Shown here piece after piece: positions 10,931 to 20,540 of a stretch of DNA of 40,949 nt. The position numbers and the translations under genes are program-made. The stretch's first letter is position 1. Every line of letters begins with the position of its first letter. This DNA comes from an uncultured Actinomycetes bacterium (lineage in GTDB: Bacteria > Actinomycetota > Geothermincolia > Geothermincolales > RBG-13-55-18): assembly GCA_937128055.1 (NCBI GenBank), contig CAKZMC010000191.1, forward strand, positions 1-40,949. The letters are read 5' to 3'. The notes under the pieces are model-generated. The model was given only the letters and a program-made list of their open reading frames with translations. It ran no database searches and was not told the origin of the DNA.

Positions 10931-11440
10931 ATGAGCAGGGTGATAAGAGGGGAAGGGGCAGGAAAAACACCTCCCGCGGCGGTGCGTGCCCGCCGTGGAG
11001 GGAGTGAGGGGCACGCGCGCGCCGGCGCGCCCGCGACCTCCCGGGGCACGAGGCGAGAGGGCGTCGGAAGGGAGCCCCGCGCGGCGGCATCGCAGGCCCA
11101 GCGCCGGGTAGCGCCGAGGAAGGGCAGGAAGCGCCGTGCGGTCGTGCTCGCCGCGGTCCTCGTCTCCCTGGGGCTGATCGCGGCGGTGCTTTACCGACCG
11201 GTGACGCAGGCCCTGGACAGCAGGAGGGCACTGGCGCAGGCCGAGGAAAAACTCGCGGAGGAAAGGGCAAGGACACAGGAGCTGGAGGAGAGAAAGGAAC
11301 GCGACCTCGGCGAGGAGTACGTGGAGGGCGAAGCCCGCAAGATGGGTTACGTCAAGCCCGGTGAGATACCGCTTATCGTACTGGACGAGAAGGCGGCGGG
11401 CGAGGAGCAGTCCGCTTCCCCCCCGCAGGAAGCCCCCTGA
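10931..11440 (+). CDS. Septum formation initiator family protein (FtsB/DivIC-like)
   Basis: Basic/Pro-rich N-tail, single TM (VVLAAVLVSLGLIAAVLY), coiled coil, then GEEYVEGEARKMGYVKPGEIPLIVLDE typical of DivIC. Confidence 0.88.
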   Translation: MSRVIRGEGAGKTPPAAVRARRGGSEGHARAGAPATSRGTRREGVGREPRAAASQAQRRVAPRKGRKRRAVVLAAVLVSLGLIAAVLYRPVTQALDSRRALAQAEEKLAEERARTQELEERKERDLGEEYVEGEARKMGYVKPGEIPLIVLDEKAAGEEQSASPPQEAP

Positions 11441-11579
11441 GCGCGAACACCTCCTTGCTCCGCTTGCGCCACGTCATATCCAGGGATCCCGCCCGAGCCA
11501 GAACGCACCGGTTGGACGCCCTCCATTAAAGCGTGGCCATCCCGTTGCCGGGGAGGAAAGGCTTGCGTGCACCGGCGGT

Positions 11580-12518
11580 TCAATCCTCCCGGAGGTTCCA
11601 GGAGAAGGAACCCTTATCGCACGCGTCCTTGCATCCTTGCCTATAGGGGTCCTCTGCCTGCCGATGCTCGTCCGGGGGCGCCGCGCTGCTTCCATCGGCA
11701 TGGGGGATGAGCTCTTCCTGCTCGGGGGAACCGGAAGGTCCGCCGTTGCCCGGTGAGACCCTACCGTCACCGCCGGCGCCGCCATTCTCGTTGCAGCCCC
11801 CGGGCATCCCCGGGGATTCCAGGTCGCCCCCGCCTTGCCCGTAACGTTTCCGCATGCGCGTCATGCACGCGCCGCATTCCTCGTAGGCGCGCTCCAAAAT
11901 CGGGGAAAGGGCGGAGGTCGCGTCCCGGCGCATATCGTGCATGAGGATGGAATGTCCTTCCAGCATTTCCAGGAAGTGGGAGGAGAGAGCCTCTGCTTCT
12001 TGGGGCGGCACGGAGTCGAGGAGGCTCTCGGCGCCGTCCAGGTTGCGCAGGTATTCCTGGAGCCAGCGCTCCCGCCCTTGCTCCTCTCCCCCGCGAAGCA
12101 GCCTTTCCAGCTCCTGCACGCGGCGTTCGCAGTACGACATCTCCAGCCGGGCATCCTCGGTACGGGAGATGGTGAAGAAGAGAAGGGCCCTCTCGAAGAA
12201 GATCTTGCTCCCGTAAAGCGTGGACCCCGGCATGGCATCCAGGGAGGCGGCATAGGTAACGGAGGTTCCCCCCGCGAGGACCAGCACGCAGACGAGGAGG
12301 ATCAGTGCCAGGCGGCGCGCGAAGGCCGGCCGCCGGTGGACAGGCTCCTTTCCTCCACGGGACTCTTCCCGCGAGGAGGCGAGCGCCATGACGCGAGAGA
12401 GCCCGTAATCCCGTAGCGCGCGGGGGATCTCCGGCGGCGGGGTCTCCTCGAGGAACGCCTCCGCCGCGAGCTCCAGCTCCGCCGCTTCTCTTCCCCGCCC
12501 GAACAGCTTCAATGCCAT
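11580..12518 (-). CDS. DUF5667-type membrane protein, likely anti-sigma partner of the adjacent ECF sigma factor
   Basis: Cytosolic N-term, TM LALILLVCVLVLAGGTSVTYA, ectodomain AMPGSTLYGSKIFFERALLFFT...RLEMSYCERRVQELERLL; overlaps the sigma gene by ~10 bp. Confidence 0.72.
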   Translation of the reverse strand: MALKLFGRGREAAELELAAEAFLEETPPPEIPRALRDYGLSRVMALASSREESRGGKEPVHRRPAFARRLALILLVCVLVLAGGTSVTYAASLDAMPGSTLYGSKIFFERALLFFTISRTEDARLEMSYCERRVQELERLLRGGEEQGRERWLQEYLRNLDGAESLLDSVPPQEAEALSSHFLEMLEGHSILMHDMRRDATSALSPILERAYEECGACMTRMRKRYGQGGGDLESPGMPGGCNENGGAGGDGRVSPGNGGPSGSPEQEELIPHADGSSAAPPDEHRQAEDPYRQGCKDACDKGSFSWNLRED

Positions 12519-13051
12519 CCCCTCTCATCCAGCACGCCGCCCAGTTTCCTCAGCGCCCGGTGCTGCAGGGCGTTTACCGCGCCGGTGGTCTTGCCTAGGA
12601 CGCGCGCCACCTCCTCGTTGCCCATATCCGCGAAGTATTTCATGATCAGCACCTGTCTCTGAAGGGAGGGCAGCTCCAGCAAGCATTCCCTCAGCGCGCG
12701 CCTCCTCTCCTCTTCTTCCAGCGATTCCCCCACCGCCGGCTGGTCGCTCTCGAGCTCGGCGGAGATTTCTTCCCCGGCCCGTCGCCTGCCCCTCCTCAGG
12801 TTGTCCACCAGGAGGTTGTGTGCGATGCGAAAGGCCCAGGACTTGAACGAGGCCTTGCGGCGGTCAAAGGCGTCCAGGTGCGTCAGGCAGCGCACGAAGA
12901 CCTCCTGCGTCAAGTCCTCCGCTTCCTCGCGAGAGGACAGGTTCCAGTAAAAATAGCGGTACAACGGCTCCAGCAACGCCTCGTATATCCTCGCGAAGGC
13001 TCCCTTGTCGCCCTCGGCCGCCTCTTGCGCCAGCTCCTCAAGGGAAATCAA
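12509..13051 (-). CDS. RNA polymerase ECF-type sigma-70 factor
   Basis: SREEAEDLTQEVFVRCLTHLDAFDRRKASFKSWAFRIAHNLLVDNLRR (region 2) and LPSLQRQVLIMKYFADMGNEEVARVLGKTTGAVNALQHRALRKL (region 4); TTG start. Confidence 0.93.
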   Translation of the reverse strand: MISLEELAQEAAEGDKGAFARIYEALLEPLYRYFYWNLSSREEAEDLTQEVFVRCLTHLDAFDRRKASFKSWAFRIAHNLLVDNLRRGRRRAGEEISAELESDQPAVGESLEEEERRRALRECLLELPSLQRQVLIMKYFADMGNEEVARVLGKTTGAVNALQHRALRKLGGVLDERGWH

Positions 13052-13541
13052 TGATCCGCCTTTCCTAACCTTGAATACGTCCCGCGAGGTGATAATGAAC
13101 GCGCTCTCTGCGCCGCTTGTGAAGGCCGGTCACGCCGCCACCGGCTTCAAGCCTCGCCTTTCCTCCAGGGCTGCCCATGTCCTCTCTCCTGTTTCCTCCC
13201 TGCGCTCCGCCTGCCCTCATGGCGGTGCGGCGCTTTTCATCATATCCCATGCCGAGGGCCCGGCACATGCCCTCCGCCATCCCCGGAGGCCGACTGCGCG
13301 GTGTGGAGGTGCCTGCCATCCTCGCACCCCGCGTGGCCGCGCCGGTTTTCGCGCAAAGGCAAATTCCGCAACCCACCAAGGCTCCCGGCCGGCTACGTGG
13401 CCCCTTTCCATATCCCTGCCCCGGGAGTGCGGATGGGCGGGAGAGGAAAGGCCTGCGGGATCTGAGCTCCTTTGCGTATGTCGGCCAGGTCCGGTGCGTA
13501 TATGGGGTTGTAGGAATTGAGCTGAGGAAAGGAGGCATGGA

Positions 13542-13907
13542 ATGACCAGAAAAGCACTTGCCATTACCTGCACGGCCGTTGTCGCCCTCATTATCATGGC
13601 GGGGATCGCCATCGCGGCGTCGGCGGGCGGTGAAGCTGGCAGCGCTTCCACTTGCGGGCAGTGCAAGGGAGCGGTGGAAGCGGAGCAGGGAAACCGCCTG
13701 TCGTTGGGCGACGGGGGCCAGGCGGGCCAGATCCGTTGCGAGGATTGCCTGCAGGAGAGGAAGGGAGAATGCTCCGGCGATTGCGAGCGCCTGCAGGAGC
13801 AGCTCCGGGAGAGGGACTGCGACGGTGATTGCCCACAGGACGGAACAGGCGAGCAGCGCCGCAAGGGCGATACCGACGGAGGGTCCGCAGGGAAGGCATC
13901 AAGGTAG
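13542..13907 (+). CDS. Small secreted Cys-rich protein (four paired-Cys motifs), unknown function
   Basis: Signal peptide MTRKALAITCTAVVALIIMAGIAIAASA; motifs CGQC, CEDC, CSGDC, CDGDC; preceded by AGGAGG. Confidence 0.55.
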   Translation: MTRKALAITCTAVVALIIMAGIAIAASAGGEAGSASTCGQCKGAVEAEQGNRLSLGDGGQAGQIRCEDCLQERKGECSGDCERLQEQLRERDCDGDCPQDGTGEQRRKGDTDGGSAGKASR

Positions 13908-13975
13908 AAGGCATCAAAGTAGCATCAATATAGGTCTCGTAGGCGTCGGGAACCCCGACCTCTTGGGCGCACGCG

Positions 13976-14007
13976 CGGAAACCGCCGTTCGGAGGCGGTT
14001 TCCGTTT
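13976..14007 (+). terminator. Rho-independent terminator-like hairpin
   Basis: CGGAAACCGCC (13976-13986) / GGCGGTTTCCG (13994-14004), 11-bp perfect stem, 7-nt loop, short T run. Confidence 0.7.
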
Positions 14008-14305
14008 GCGCGGGGAAAACCCGCTTTGCCCCCGCGACGTGGCACTTTTACGGCCGACTGCGGGTCAAGCCCTTCACTGCCCCTGTCCGGCGATGTTGCC
14101 GTGGGGAAGGCCCGAAACGGAGGTCGCCGGGTGGAGAGCGAAGCCGCCCCGGGGGAGGGGTGAGTGCCGCTTAAGGGCCTGGCCGCCGAGATGGATGGTG
14201 GGTGGCCGGGGGTGATATTGTGGGCCTGGCGAACGCGATGCTAATATTTTCTTGCCTTGTTTCCCCGGGGGTGCAGGGAAGCGGACGGGCAAAGGAGGGA
14301 GGCTC

Positions 14306-14749
14306 ATGATAGATCACCGGTGGATCGGCAAGACCTACGGCCCCATCAAGTACGAGGTGGGACGGGAGAAGATGCGGGAATACGCGGCCGCCGCCAAGGA
14401 CTACCGCCCCATCTTTCACGACGAGGAGTTCGCCGCGCAGACCGGGTACGGCGACATAATCGCCATGCCCAACTTCGCCGCCGTGTACGCGCTGCGGGGA
14501 GCGGGTATGCTGCTCCTGGACCAGGAGATCAAGCTCAACCTGGCCATGCTGGTGCACGGCGCCCAGGAGTTCGAGTGGTTCACCGTGGTCAAGCCCAACG
14601 ACGTGATCACCGAGACGGGCAGGGTGGCGGACATCTACGAGAAGGGCAACCTGGATTTCGTGGTCTACGAGGGCGAGGCGCGCAACCAGGACGGGGAGCT
14701 GGTGTGCCGCGCGCGGGCCACCTTCATCATCAGGGGAGGTGGCGCGTGA
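14306..14749 (+). CDS. MaoC-like N-terminal (FAS1-type) dehydratase, HadA-like subunit
   Basis: MIDHRWIGKTYGPIKYEVGREKMREYAAAAKDYRPIFHDEEFAAQTGYGDIIAMPNFAA; RBS AAAGGAGGG. Confidence 0.85.
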   Translation: MIDHRWIGKTYGPIKYEVGREKMREYAAAAKDYRPIFHDEEFAAQTGYGDIIAMPNFAAVYALRGAGMLLLDQEIKLNLAMLVHGAQEFEWFTVVKPNDVITETGRVADIYEKGNLDFVVYEGEARNQDGELVCRARATFIIRGGGA

Positions 14750-15174
14750 TGGCCGAGCTGTGCAACCTGAAATACGATGACGTGCAGGTGGGAGAGGAGA
14801 TTCCCAGTTTTTCCCATACCTTTGACCGCATGGATGCCGTGGTCTACGCGGGAGCAAGCGGGGACTTCAACCCCATTCACACCAACCCCTTCTTCGCCAG
14901 GGACATGGCCATGCTTCCGGACGTCATCGCGCACGGCCTCTTCAACATGGCCTTGCTGGGAAAGACGGTCATGGACTGGATAGGCGACCCCGGGTACCTG
15001 AAGAAGCTCTCGTGCCAGTTCCGGGGCATGGTCATCCCGGGAGAGACGGTGGTCTTCAGAGGCAGGGTGCGCGAGAAGCTGGAGGGCAACCTGGTGGTGC
15101 TAGACGTCTGGGCCGAGAAGGAGGATGCGAGCGAAGTCCTCAAGGGCGGCGAGGCCGTGGTCTACCTTCCCTGA
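14749..15174 (+). CDS. MaoC-domain (R)-specific hydratase, HadB-like subunit
   Basis: YAGASGDFNPIHTNPFFARDMAMLPDVIAHGLFNMALLGK hot-dog/hydratase motif; TGATG stop/start overlap with the previous gene. Confidence 0.9.
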   Translation: MAELCNLKYDDVQVGEEIPSFSHTFDRMDAVVYAGASGDFNPIHTNPFFARDMAMLPDVIAHGLFNMALLGKTVMDWIGDPGYLKKLSCQFRGMVIPGETVVFRGRVREKLEGNLVVLDVWAEKEDASEVLKGGEAVVYLP

Positions 15175-15177
15175 GCC

Positions 15178-16365
15178 TCAAGCGTACAGGCCCATGGTGG
15201 TGGCGATGATCTCCCGCATGATCTCGTCGGTGCCGCCGCCGATGCGCCCCAGGCGCGCGTCGCGCCAGGCCCTCTGCACGGGATATTCCATCATGTACCC
15301 GTAGCCCCCCATGAACTGCAGCGCCTCGTCGGTCACCTCGCAGGCCACCTGGGCGGCGATGAGCTTGGCCATGGAGATCTCCTTCACGGGATATTCGCCG
15401 TGGTCATATTTCCAGGCGCACAGATAAACCAGCGATTGGGCCGCCTCGACCTTGGTGGCCAGGTCGGCGATACGGTGGGCGATGGCCTGGTTCTTGCATA
15501 TGGGCTTGCCGAACTGCTCCCTTTCCTTGGTGTACTCGATGACCTCCTCCAGGGTGAGGCGCGCGCCTCCGATGGCGGCCGCCGCGCCGAGAAGCCTTTC
15601 CCCCTGCAGCTCCCACATGATGTTGTAGAAGCCGCGGCCCTCCTCGCCCAGCAGGGCGTCCTCGGGGATGAACATGTCCTCGAAGAAGATCTCCGCCGTG
15701 TCGGAAGCCCGCATGCCGACCTTGTCCAGCTTGCGGTTGACCACGAATCCAGGGGTGTCCGTGTCCACCAGGAAGATGCTCATACCCTTGTATCCCTTGC
15801 GCCTCTCGGTGCGGGCGAGGAGGGTCATGAAGTGCGCGCGTGCGCCGTTGGTGATGAAGATCTTGTTGCCGTTGACCTTCCAACCGCCCGGTACCCTCTC
15901 CGCGTAGGTCTGGATGCCGGCCACGTCTGAGCCGGCGTTGGGCTCCGTGATTCCCAGGCAGGCGATCTTCTCGCCCCTTATGGCGGGAACCAGGTATCTC
16001 TGCTTCTGCTCCTCCGTGCCGAAGGCCAGGATGGGAGGGGTGGCCATGCCCACCTGCACGGCCACCGCCATGTTCACGCTGCCGCTGCCGCAGCGGCTGA
16101 GCTCCTCGGCAAGGACGATGTTGGTGAAATAGTCGCCCCCGCCGCCCCCGTACTCCTCGGGGTAATGGAGGCCGAGGAACCCCAGCTCGCCCAGGCGGGT
16201 AAAAACCCAGTCCGGGAATCCTCCCTGCTCCTCCCATTCGTCGGCGTGCGGCGCGAGCTCCTTCTCGGTGAACTCGCGTATGCTCTGCCGCAGCATATCG
16301 TGCTCGTCGCTGAAGAAGGGACTGAGGGCCATTCCATGCTCCTTTCCCAATCTATTAACTGTCAC
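15178..16365 (-). CDS. Acyl-CoA dehydrogenase (LCAD/isovaleryl-CoA dehydrogenase-like)
   Basis: CLGITEPNAGSDVAGIQT, KVNGNKIFITNGARA, IMWELQGERLLGAAAAIGGA, QFMGGYGYMMEYPVQRAWRDARLGRIGGGTDEIMREIIA; a more likely start is the internal MALSPFF at ~16332. Confidence 0.95.
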   Translation of the reverse strand: MTVNRLGKEHGMALSPFFSDEHDMLRQSIREFTEKELAPHADEWEEQGGFPDWVFTRLGELGFLGLHYPEEYGGGGGDYFTNIVLAEELSRCGSGSVNMAVAVQVGMATPPILAFGTEEQKQRYLVPAIRGEKIACLGITEPNAGSDVAGIQTYAERVPGGWKVNGNKIFITNGARAHFMTLLARTERRKGYKGMSIFLVDTDTPGFVVNRKLDKVGMRASDTAEIFFEDMFIPEDALLGEEGRGFYNIMWELQGERLLGAAAAIGGARLTLEEVIEYTKEREQFGKPICKNQAIAHRIADLATKVEAAQSLVYLCAWKYDHGEYPVKEISMAKLIAAQVACEVTDEALQFMGGYGYMMEYPVQRAWRDARLGRIGGGTDEIMREIIATTMGLYA

Positions 16366-16508
16366 TTAACATTTAAGACCCTTTAAAAATAGCCCTGCGA
16401 GCCCGTCGGGTCAACCCCGCCGCAGCTGCGCGTTTATAAGGTATACTCAGCCTTGAGAGCTCAGCCTTGAGAGGCACCCGGAGAGAGGCGAGAAAGGAGA
16501 GAGATCCC

Positions 16509-16940
16509 ATGCGTTACTTCGAGGATTTCCAGGTGGGGGAGACCTTCGTGAGCCGCGGGCGTACCATCACCGAGGCGGACATCGTCATGTTCGCGTCCCT
16601 GAGCGGTGACTGGTATCCCCTGCACGTTGACCGCGAGTACGCGGCCAAGAGTCCCTTCGGGGAGAGGATAGCCCACGGCATGCTGGTGCTCTCGGTGGCC
16701 TCCGGGCTCATGCCGCTCACCGAGTGGGCCCTGGTGGCTTTTTACGGCATGGACCGCGTGCGTTTCGTGGCTCCCACCAAGATAGGGGACACCGTCCACG
16801 TGGAGGCGGAGGTGGTGGAGAAGCGGGACAAAGGGGAGCGCGGGGGCGTCGTCTGCTACAAGCAGGCCATAAAAAACCATAAAGGCGAGGATCTGGCGGT
16901 AGCCGACTTCAAGGTCCTCATAGCCTCGCGGCATGTATGA
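16509..16940 (+). CDS. MaoC-family dehydratase
   Basis: MRYFEDFQVGETFVSRGRTITEADIVMFASLSGDWYPLHVDREYAAKSPFGERIAHGMLVLS. Confidence 0.92.
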   Translation: MRYFEDFQVGETFVSRGRTITEADIVMFASLSGDWYPLHVDREYAAKSPFGERIAHGMLVLSVASGLMPLTEWALVAFYGMDRVRFVAPTKIGDTVHVEAEVVEKRDKGERGGVVCYKQAIKNHKGEDLAVADFKVLIASRHV

Positions 16941-17016
16941 GGAGCGGGAGGGCTTCTCGCATCCGCGAGGCCGTGATACGGCGTGGCATGCATGAGGGAA
17001 GGCGTGGGAGGACGCC

Positions 17017-17562
17017 GTGCGCTGGGAAGAGCTGCGAGGGGAGGACCGCCTCCTGGTGGAGGGGCAGCTCGCACGCCCCCTTCGTGGCGAGGTGGGAGCG
17101 GCCTCGCGCTGCCTCCACGGCAGGGTTCAGGTCATCGCCACCTCGCCCCTGCTCGAGGACGGCTCCCCCTTCCCCACCCTTTTCTGGCTTACCTGCCCGC
17201 TGCTGCAACGGGCCGTCTCCCGCCTGGAGGGGAGCGGGCTGAGGGAGCAATTGCGCCGCAGGCTGGAGGTAGATACGGAATTCGCCGCCGGGCTGCGCAG
17301 GGCGGAGGAGGATTACCGCAGGGCGAGGGAGGAGTGGGCCGAGCGCCTGGGCGCGGCGGACGAGGTGAGGGAGCTCTTCGGGGAGAGGGGAGGCATAGGA
17401 GGGACGGTCGCGGGGGGCTTGAAGTGCCTGCACGCCCACCTCGCGCATTATCTGGCCACCGGCGCCAACCCGGTGGGCGCAGAGGTGGCGGCGAGGGTCT
17501 GTGATTTGCAGCGTGAGGACTGCAGGGGAAGCTGCGATCCGTTCGTGGGGAAGGGAAGATGA
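17017..17562 (+). CDS. DUF501-family protein
   Basis: LLVEGQLARPLRGEVGAASRCLHGRVQVIATSPLLEDGSPFPTLFWLTCPLL...GGLKCLHAHLAHYLATGANPVG; GTG start; overlaps the downstream ppx start. Confidence 0.9.
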   Translation: MRWEELRGEDRLLVEGQLARPLRGEVGAASRCLHGRVQVIATSPLLEDGSPFPTLFWLTCPLLQRAVSRLEGSGLREQLRRRLEVDTEFAAGLRRAEEDYRRAREEWAERLGAADEVRELFGERGGIGGTVAGGLKCLHAHLAHYLATGANPVGAEVAARVCDLQREDCRGSCDPFVGKGR

Positions 17563-18509
17563 AGGTCGCGGCGGTAGATATCGGGACCAACTCGGTGCGT
17601 CTTCTCATCGCCGAGGTAGCGCGGGGACGGGAGGAGCCGGTACTGCGCACCCTGCATCGCCGCATGCGCATCACCCGGCTGGGGGAAGGCGTTGACGAGT
17701 CGGGGGTTTTGCGGCGGGAGGCCTTGCAGCGGACGAGGCACGTCCTGGGCGAGTACCGGGACCTCATGCGCAAGGAAGGAGTTGCGGCATGGGGGGCGGC
17801 GGCCACCAGCGCCGTGCGCGATGCGGCCAACGCGGCCCTTTTCCACGCCATGGTGGAAGAGGTCATGGGAGCGGGTGCCCGGGTGCTGACGGGGAGGGAG
17901 GAGGCCCGCCTCTCCTACCTCGGCGCCACCTACGACCTGGGGGAATTGGAGCCCGCCGGCGGCACGTTGCTGGTGGTGGATATCGGGGGCGGTTCCACCG
18001 AGATCATACTGGGTCGGGGCGGCCAGGCGATTAGGGAGTGGAGCCTGGACGTGGGGTGCGTGCGCATGAGCGAGAGATTCCTCAGGACGGACCCTCCCAC
18101 CCCGGGAGAAAAGGAGGAGATGGAGTCCTTTCTGCGCGGGCGCATGGCTCCCCTCGCGCGGGAGGTCAAGCCCGCCAGGCCGGCGCTTGCCGTGGGGCTG
18201 GCGGGCACTGTCGCTACCCTTTCCGGGATAAGGCTGGGGCTGAGTACGTACGACGGCGAGGCCATCCATCACAGCTGGCTGACACGCTTGGACGTGGAGG
18301 AGCTTTACGCCTCCCTCTCGGCGCTGCCGTGCGGGGAGAGGCGCGGCCTCATGCGCCTGGAACCGGGCAGGGCGGACGTGATAGTGGGGGGTTGCGGGGT
18401 GCTGGCGGTGTTCATGCGCGAGCTCGCCGTGGAGAGCCTGCTGGTGAGCGAGAAGGACATCCTCGACGGCCTGGCCCTGGAGGCGGCCTCGGGCTTGCAG
18501 GAGGCCTGA
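17559..18509 (+). CDS. Ppx/GppA phosphatase (exopolyphosphatase)
   Basis: MKVAAVDIGTNSVRLLIAEV, ATSAVRDAANA, GREEARLSYLGA, VVDIGGGSTEIILG, GLAGTVATLSGI. Confidence 0.95.
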   Translation: MKVAAVDIGTNSVRLLIAEVARGREEPVLRTLHRRMRITRLGEGVDESGVLRREALQRTRHVLGEYRDLMRKEGVAAWGAAATSAVRDAANAALFHAMVEEVMGAGARVLTGREEARLSYLGATYDLGELEPAGGTLLVVDIGGGSTEIILGRGGQAIREWSLDVGCVRMSERFLRTDPPTPGEKEEMESFLRGRMAPLAREVKPARPALAVGLAGTVATLSGIRLGLSTYDGEAIHHSWLTRLDVEELYASLSALPCGERRGLMRLEPGRADVIVGGCGVLAVFMRELAVESLLVSEKDILDGLALEAASGLQEA

Positions 18510-18631
18510 GGGGGCGCAGAGGAGGCGGCCGCCGCGCTTCGCTGCCTGCCTTGACGAACGGGTTTTTGGATGTAGAATGATGGAGATACGTCTTACCCGG
18601 TTCTGTACGGGTTTTCCTGGGAGATAGGGTG

Positions 18632-19003
18632 ATGGGGAAGAGGATACTGGTCATCGACGACGAACCCGCGATACACCGGCTGGTGCAGATCATCCTGGAG
18701 AACGAGGGCTTCCAGATATTGGGCATGGTGGAGAGAAGGGAAACCAGGAGGTCGGTGTTGCAGGGCAAGCCGGACGTGATCATCCTGGACATCATGATGC
18801 CGGAGGTGGACGGCTTCCAGATCCTCAAGATGCTCAAGGAAGACGCGGAGACGAGGGACATCCCCATCCTGGTCCTCACCGTGCGCAGCCTCGGCGAGGA
18901 TAGGGAAAAGGCTATGGCCCTGGGAGCCGACCTTTACATGACCAAGCCCTTCGAGCCCTCGGAACTGGTGGACGCGGTGAGGTCGCTGGCAGAGCCCCCT
19001 TGA
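18632..19003 (+). CDS. Stand-alone response-regulator receiver protein
   Basis: RILVIDDEPAIHRLVQIIL, VIILDIMMPEVDGFQIL, LVLTVRS, GADLYMTKPFEPSELVDAV. Confidence 0.93.
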   Translation: MGKRILVIDDEPAIHRLVQIILENEGFQILGMVERRETRRSVLQGKPDVIILDIMMPEVDGFQILKMLKEDAETRDIPILVLTVRSLGEDREKAMALGADLYMTKPFEPSELVDAVRSLAEPP

Positions 19004-19131
19004 GGGAGAAGAGCGCAGATCGTATCATATTCGTACGGCTGCATGCCCCATTATGACCTGCTGGCGCGAAAGCTTGCGGAAGCAGTCTGGGGCCATTCGG
19101 ATACGCCGTTGGGGTAAGGAATATTTTTTAT

Positions 19132-19216
19132 GCCCGGGTGGTGGAACCGGTAGACACAAGGGACTTAAAATCCCTCGGGTTATCCCATGCGGGTTCGACT
19201 CCCGCCCCGGGCACCA
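19132..19216 (+). tRNA. tRNA-Leu (anticodon TAA), CCA encoded
   Basis: Acceptor GCCCGGG/CCCGGGC, anticodon loop within AGGGACTTAAAATCCCT, long variable arm, T-arm GCGGGTTCGACTCCCGC, ACCA end. Confidence 0.96.
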
Positions 19217-19269
19217 CGCCTCTGATGTTTATCGTCTCACACCCGTATCGTGCTTCGCCCCGCGAGGCC

Positions 19270-20244
19270 TCAGGATGGCTTCCGCAACTCCACGGTCATC
19301 AGGATTTCGCCGCAGGCCCCCAGGGGAAGGCCGGCTCCGTAACAGTTCACGGGCAGGTCGAAGAGCCTGCTCTCGAAGGAAACCTCGCCGTCGACGGCGG
19401 CGGCCATTCTCTCCAGCATGAGCATGACACGCCACCAGATCTTGGATAGCGCCATGAGGCATATCCCTGCGCCGTTCCCCTCCTGCAGCACCCTGCCCAT
19501 GGCATCGAGGTGGAACTCGTCTCCCGCCCGGTGGCCGGCTATGCAGGCATGCGAAGATACTATCCTCACCACAACGTGGTGGTCGCGGAACTTCTCTATA
19601 GCCCGCAGCCGCCGCACCCTCTTGGGCGAGGAGAGGAAGGACGCCAGCTCCTCTTCATCCAGGGGGAGGTCCTTCATGAAGGCGTCGGGTTCCGGCCCGC
19701 CGGAGGTGGGCGCCTCCCGCACCGCCCGGCATTCTCCGCGCGCCCGCCTGTTCCTGAAGAACAGGTAAGGGGCCATGGTGAGCATGAAACGCATGACCTC
19801 CAGCAGGGGCATCCTCTCGTAGGTGATGCGAAAGAGGTTGCTGCCCAGCCCCCCCATCTCGACCCCCATGTCCGTGCAGGTTATGTGGTCGAAGATCATG
19901 CGGTTGGGATCCTCTCCCCGCAGCATGTGGTCGTAGTAATCGTAGATGACCGGCGAGAGCTGGGAAAGCCCGTGAATGCACATGCTCGGCGGGCACCTGT
20001 GCCTGATGAGCATCCCCATGGGGTCGAAATAGAAGGGGCGGCCCTCGCTATGGCAGCCGGAGCAATGAAGGGAACATACCGGCTCCGCCTTCAACCAGTA
20101 GAACATGGACTTCACTCCCAGGACTTCGAAGAAACCGAGCTCGGCCGCCTTGCGAAACTCCTCCTTGCTGTAACCCCAGCGGTTGACGATGATCCTTTTG
20201 ACCAGCGGCTTCATTAGCATGTCGAGGACGTCGATTATCTTCAC
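19270..20244 (-). CDS. Cys-rich uncharacterised protein with a C-terminal TIGR04076-like region
   Basis: EPVCSLHCSGCHSEG...HRCPPSMC; SHACIAGHRAGDEFHLDAMGRVLQEGNGAGICLMAL...VNCYGAGLPLGACGEILMTVEL; GTG start preceded by AGGAGG. Confidence 0.6.
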   Translation of the reverse strand: MKIIDVLDMLMKPLVKRIIVNRWGYSKEEFRKAAELGFFEVLGVKSMFYWLKAEPVCSLHCSGCHSEGRPFYFDPMGMLIRHRCPPSMCIHGLSQLSPVIYDYYDHMLRGEDPNRMIFDHITCTDMGVEMGGLGSNLFRITYERMPLLEVMRFMLTMAPYLFFRNRRARGECRAVREAPTSGGPEPDAFMKDLPLDEEELASFLSSPKRVRRLRAIEKFRDHHVVVRIVSSHACIAGHRAGDEFHLDAMGRVLQEGNGAGICLMALSKIWWRVMLMLERMAAAVDGEVSFESRLFDLPVNCYGAGLPLGACGEILMTVELRKPS

Positions 20245-20540
20245 AGCGCATACCTCCTTTCCCCCGGAGTCTCCTTTCCATGCACCAATTATCCTGCTGG
20301 GGCGGAGAGGCGGCAATCTTGCCGCGCCTGGTCAGGGCGGCGTCACGCGGGACGGGACATGTATGCCAAGGGAAAACGACTCGCGCATCAAGGGTGCCCG
20401 GGGAATGATCTTCACCGGCGGGCATTTTAACCCTGCGCAGGAGTGGGTATATACTGGATAACGGCAAAGAGGCTTTTGCAGGCCGTCGCCACCTCGCATG
20501 TCGGCGTGTAGAAGTCCACGGCGGACAACAGGGGTAGCAT

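Noticed and set aside
19138-19449. 103-aa ORF beginning in the tRNA
   Set aside because: Overlaps tRNA-Leu and the 3' end of a minus-strand CDS; no protein-like features.
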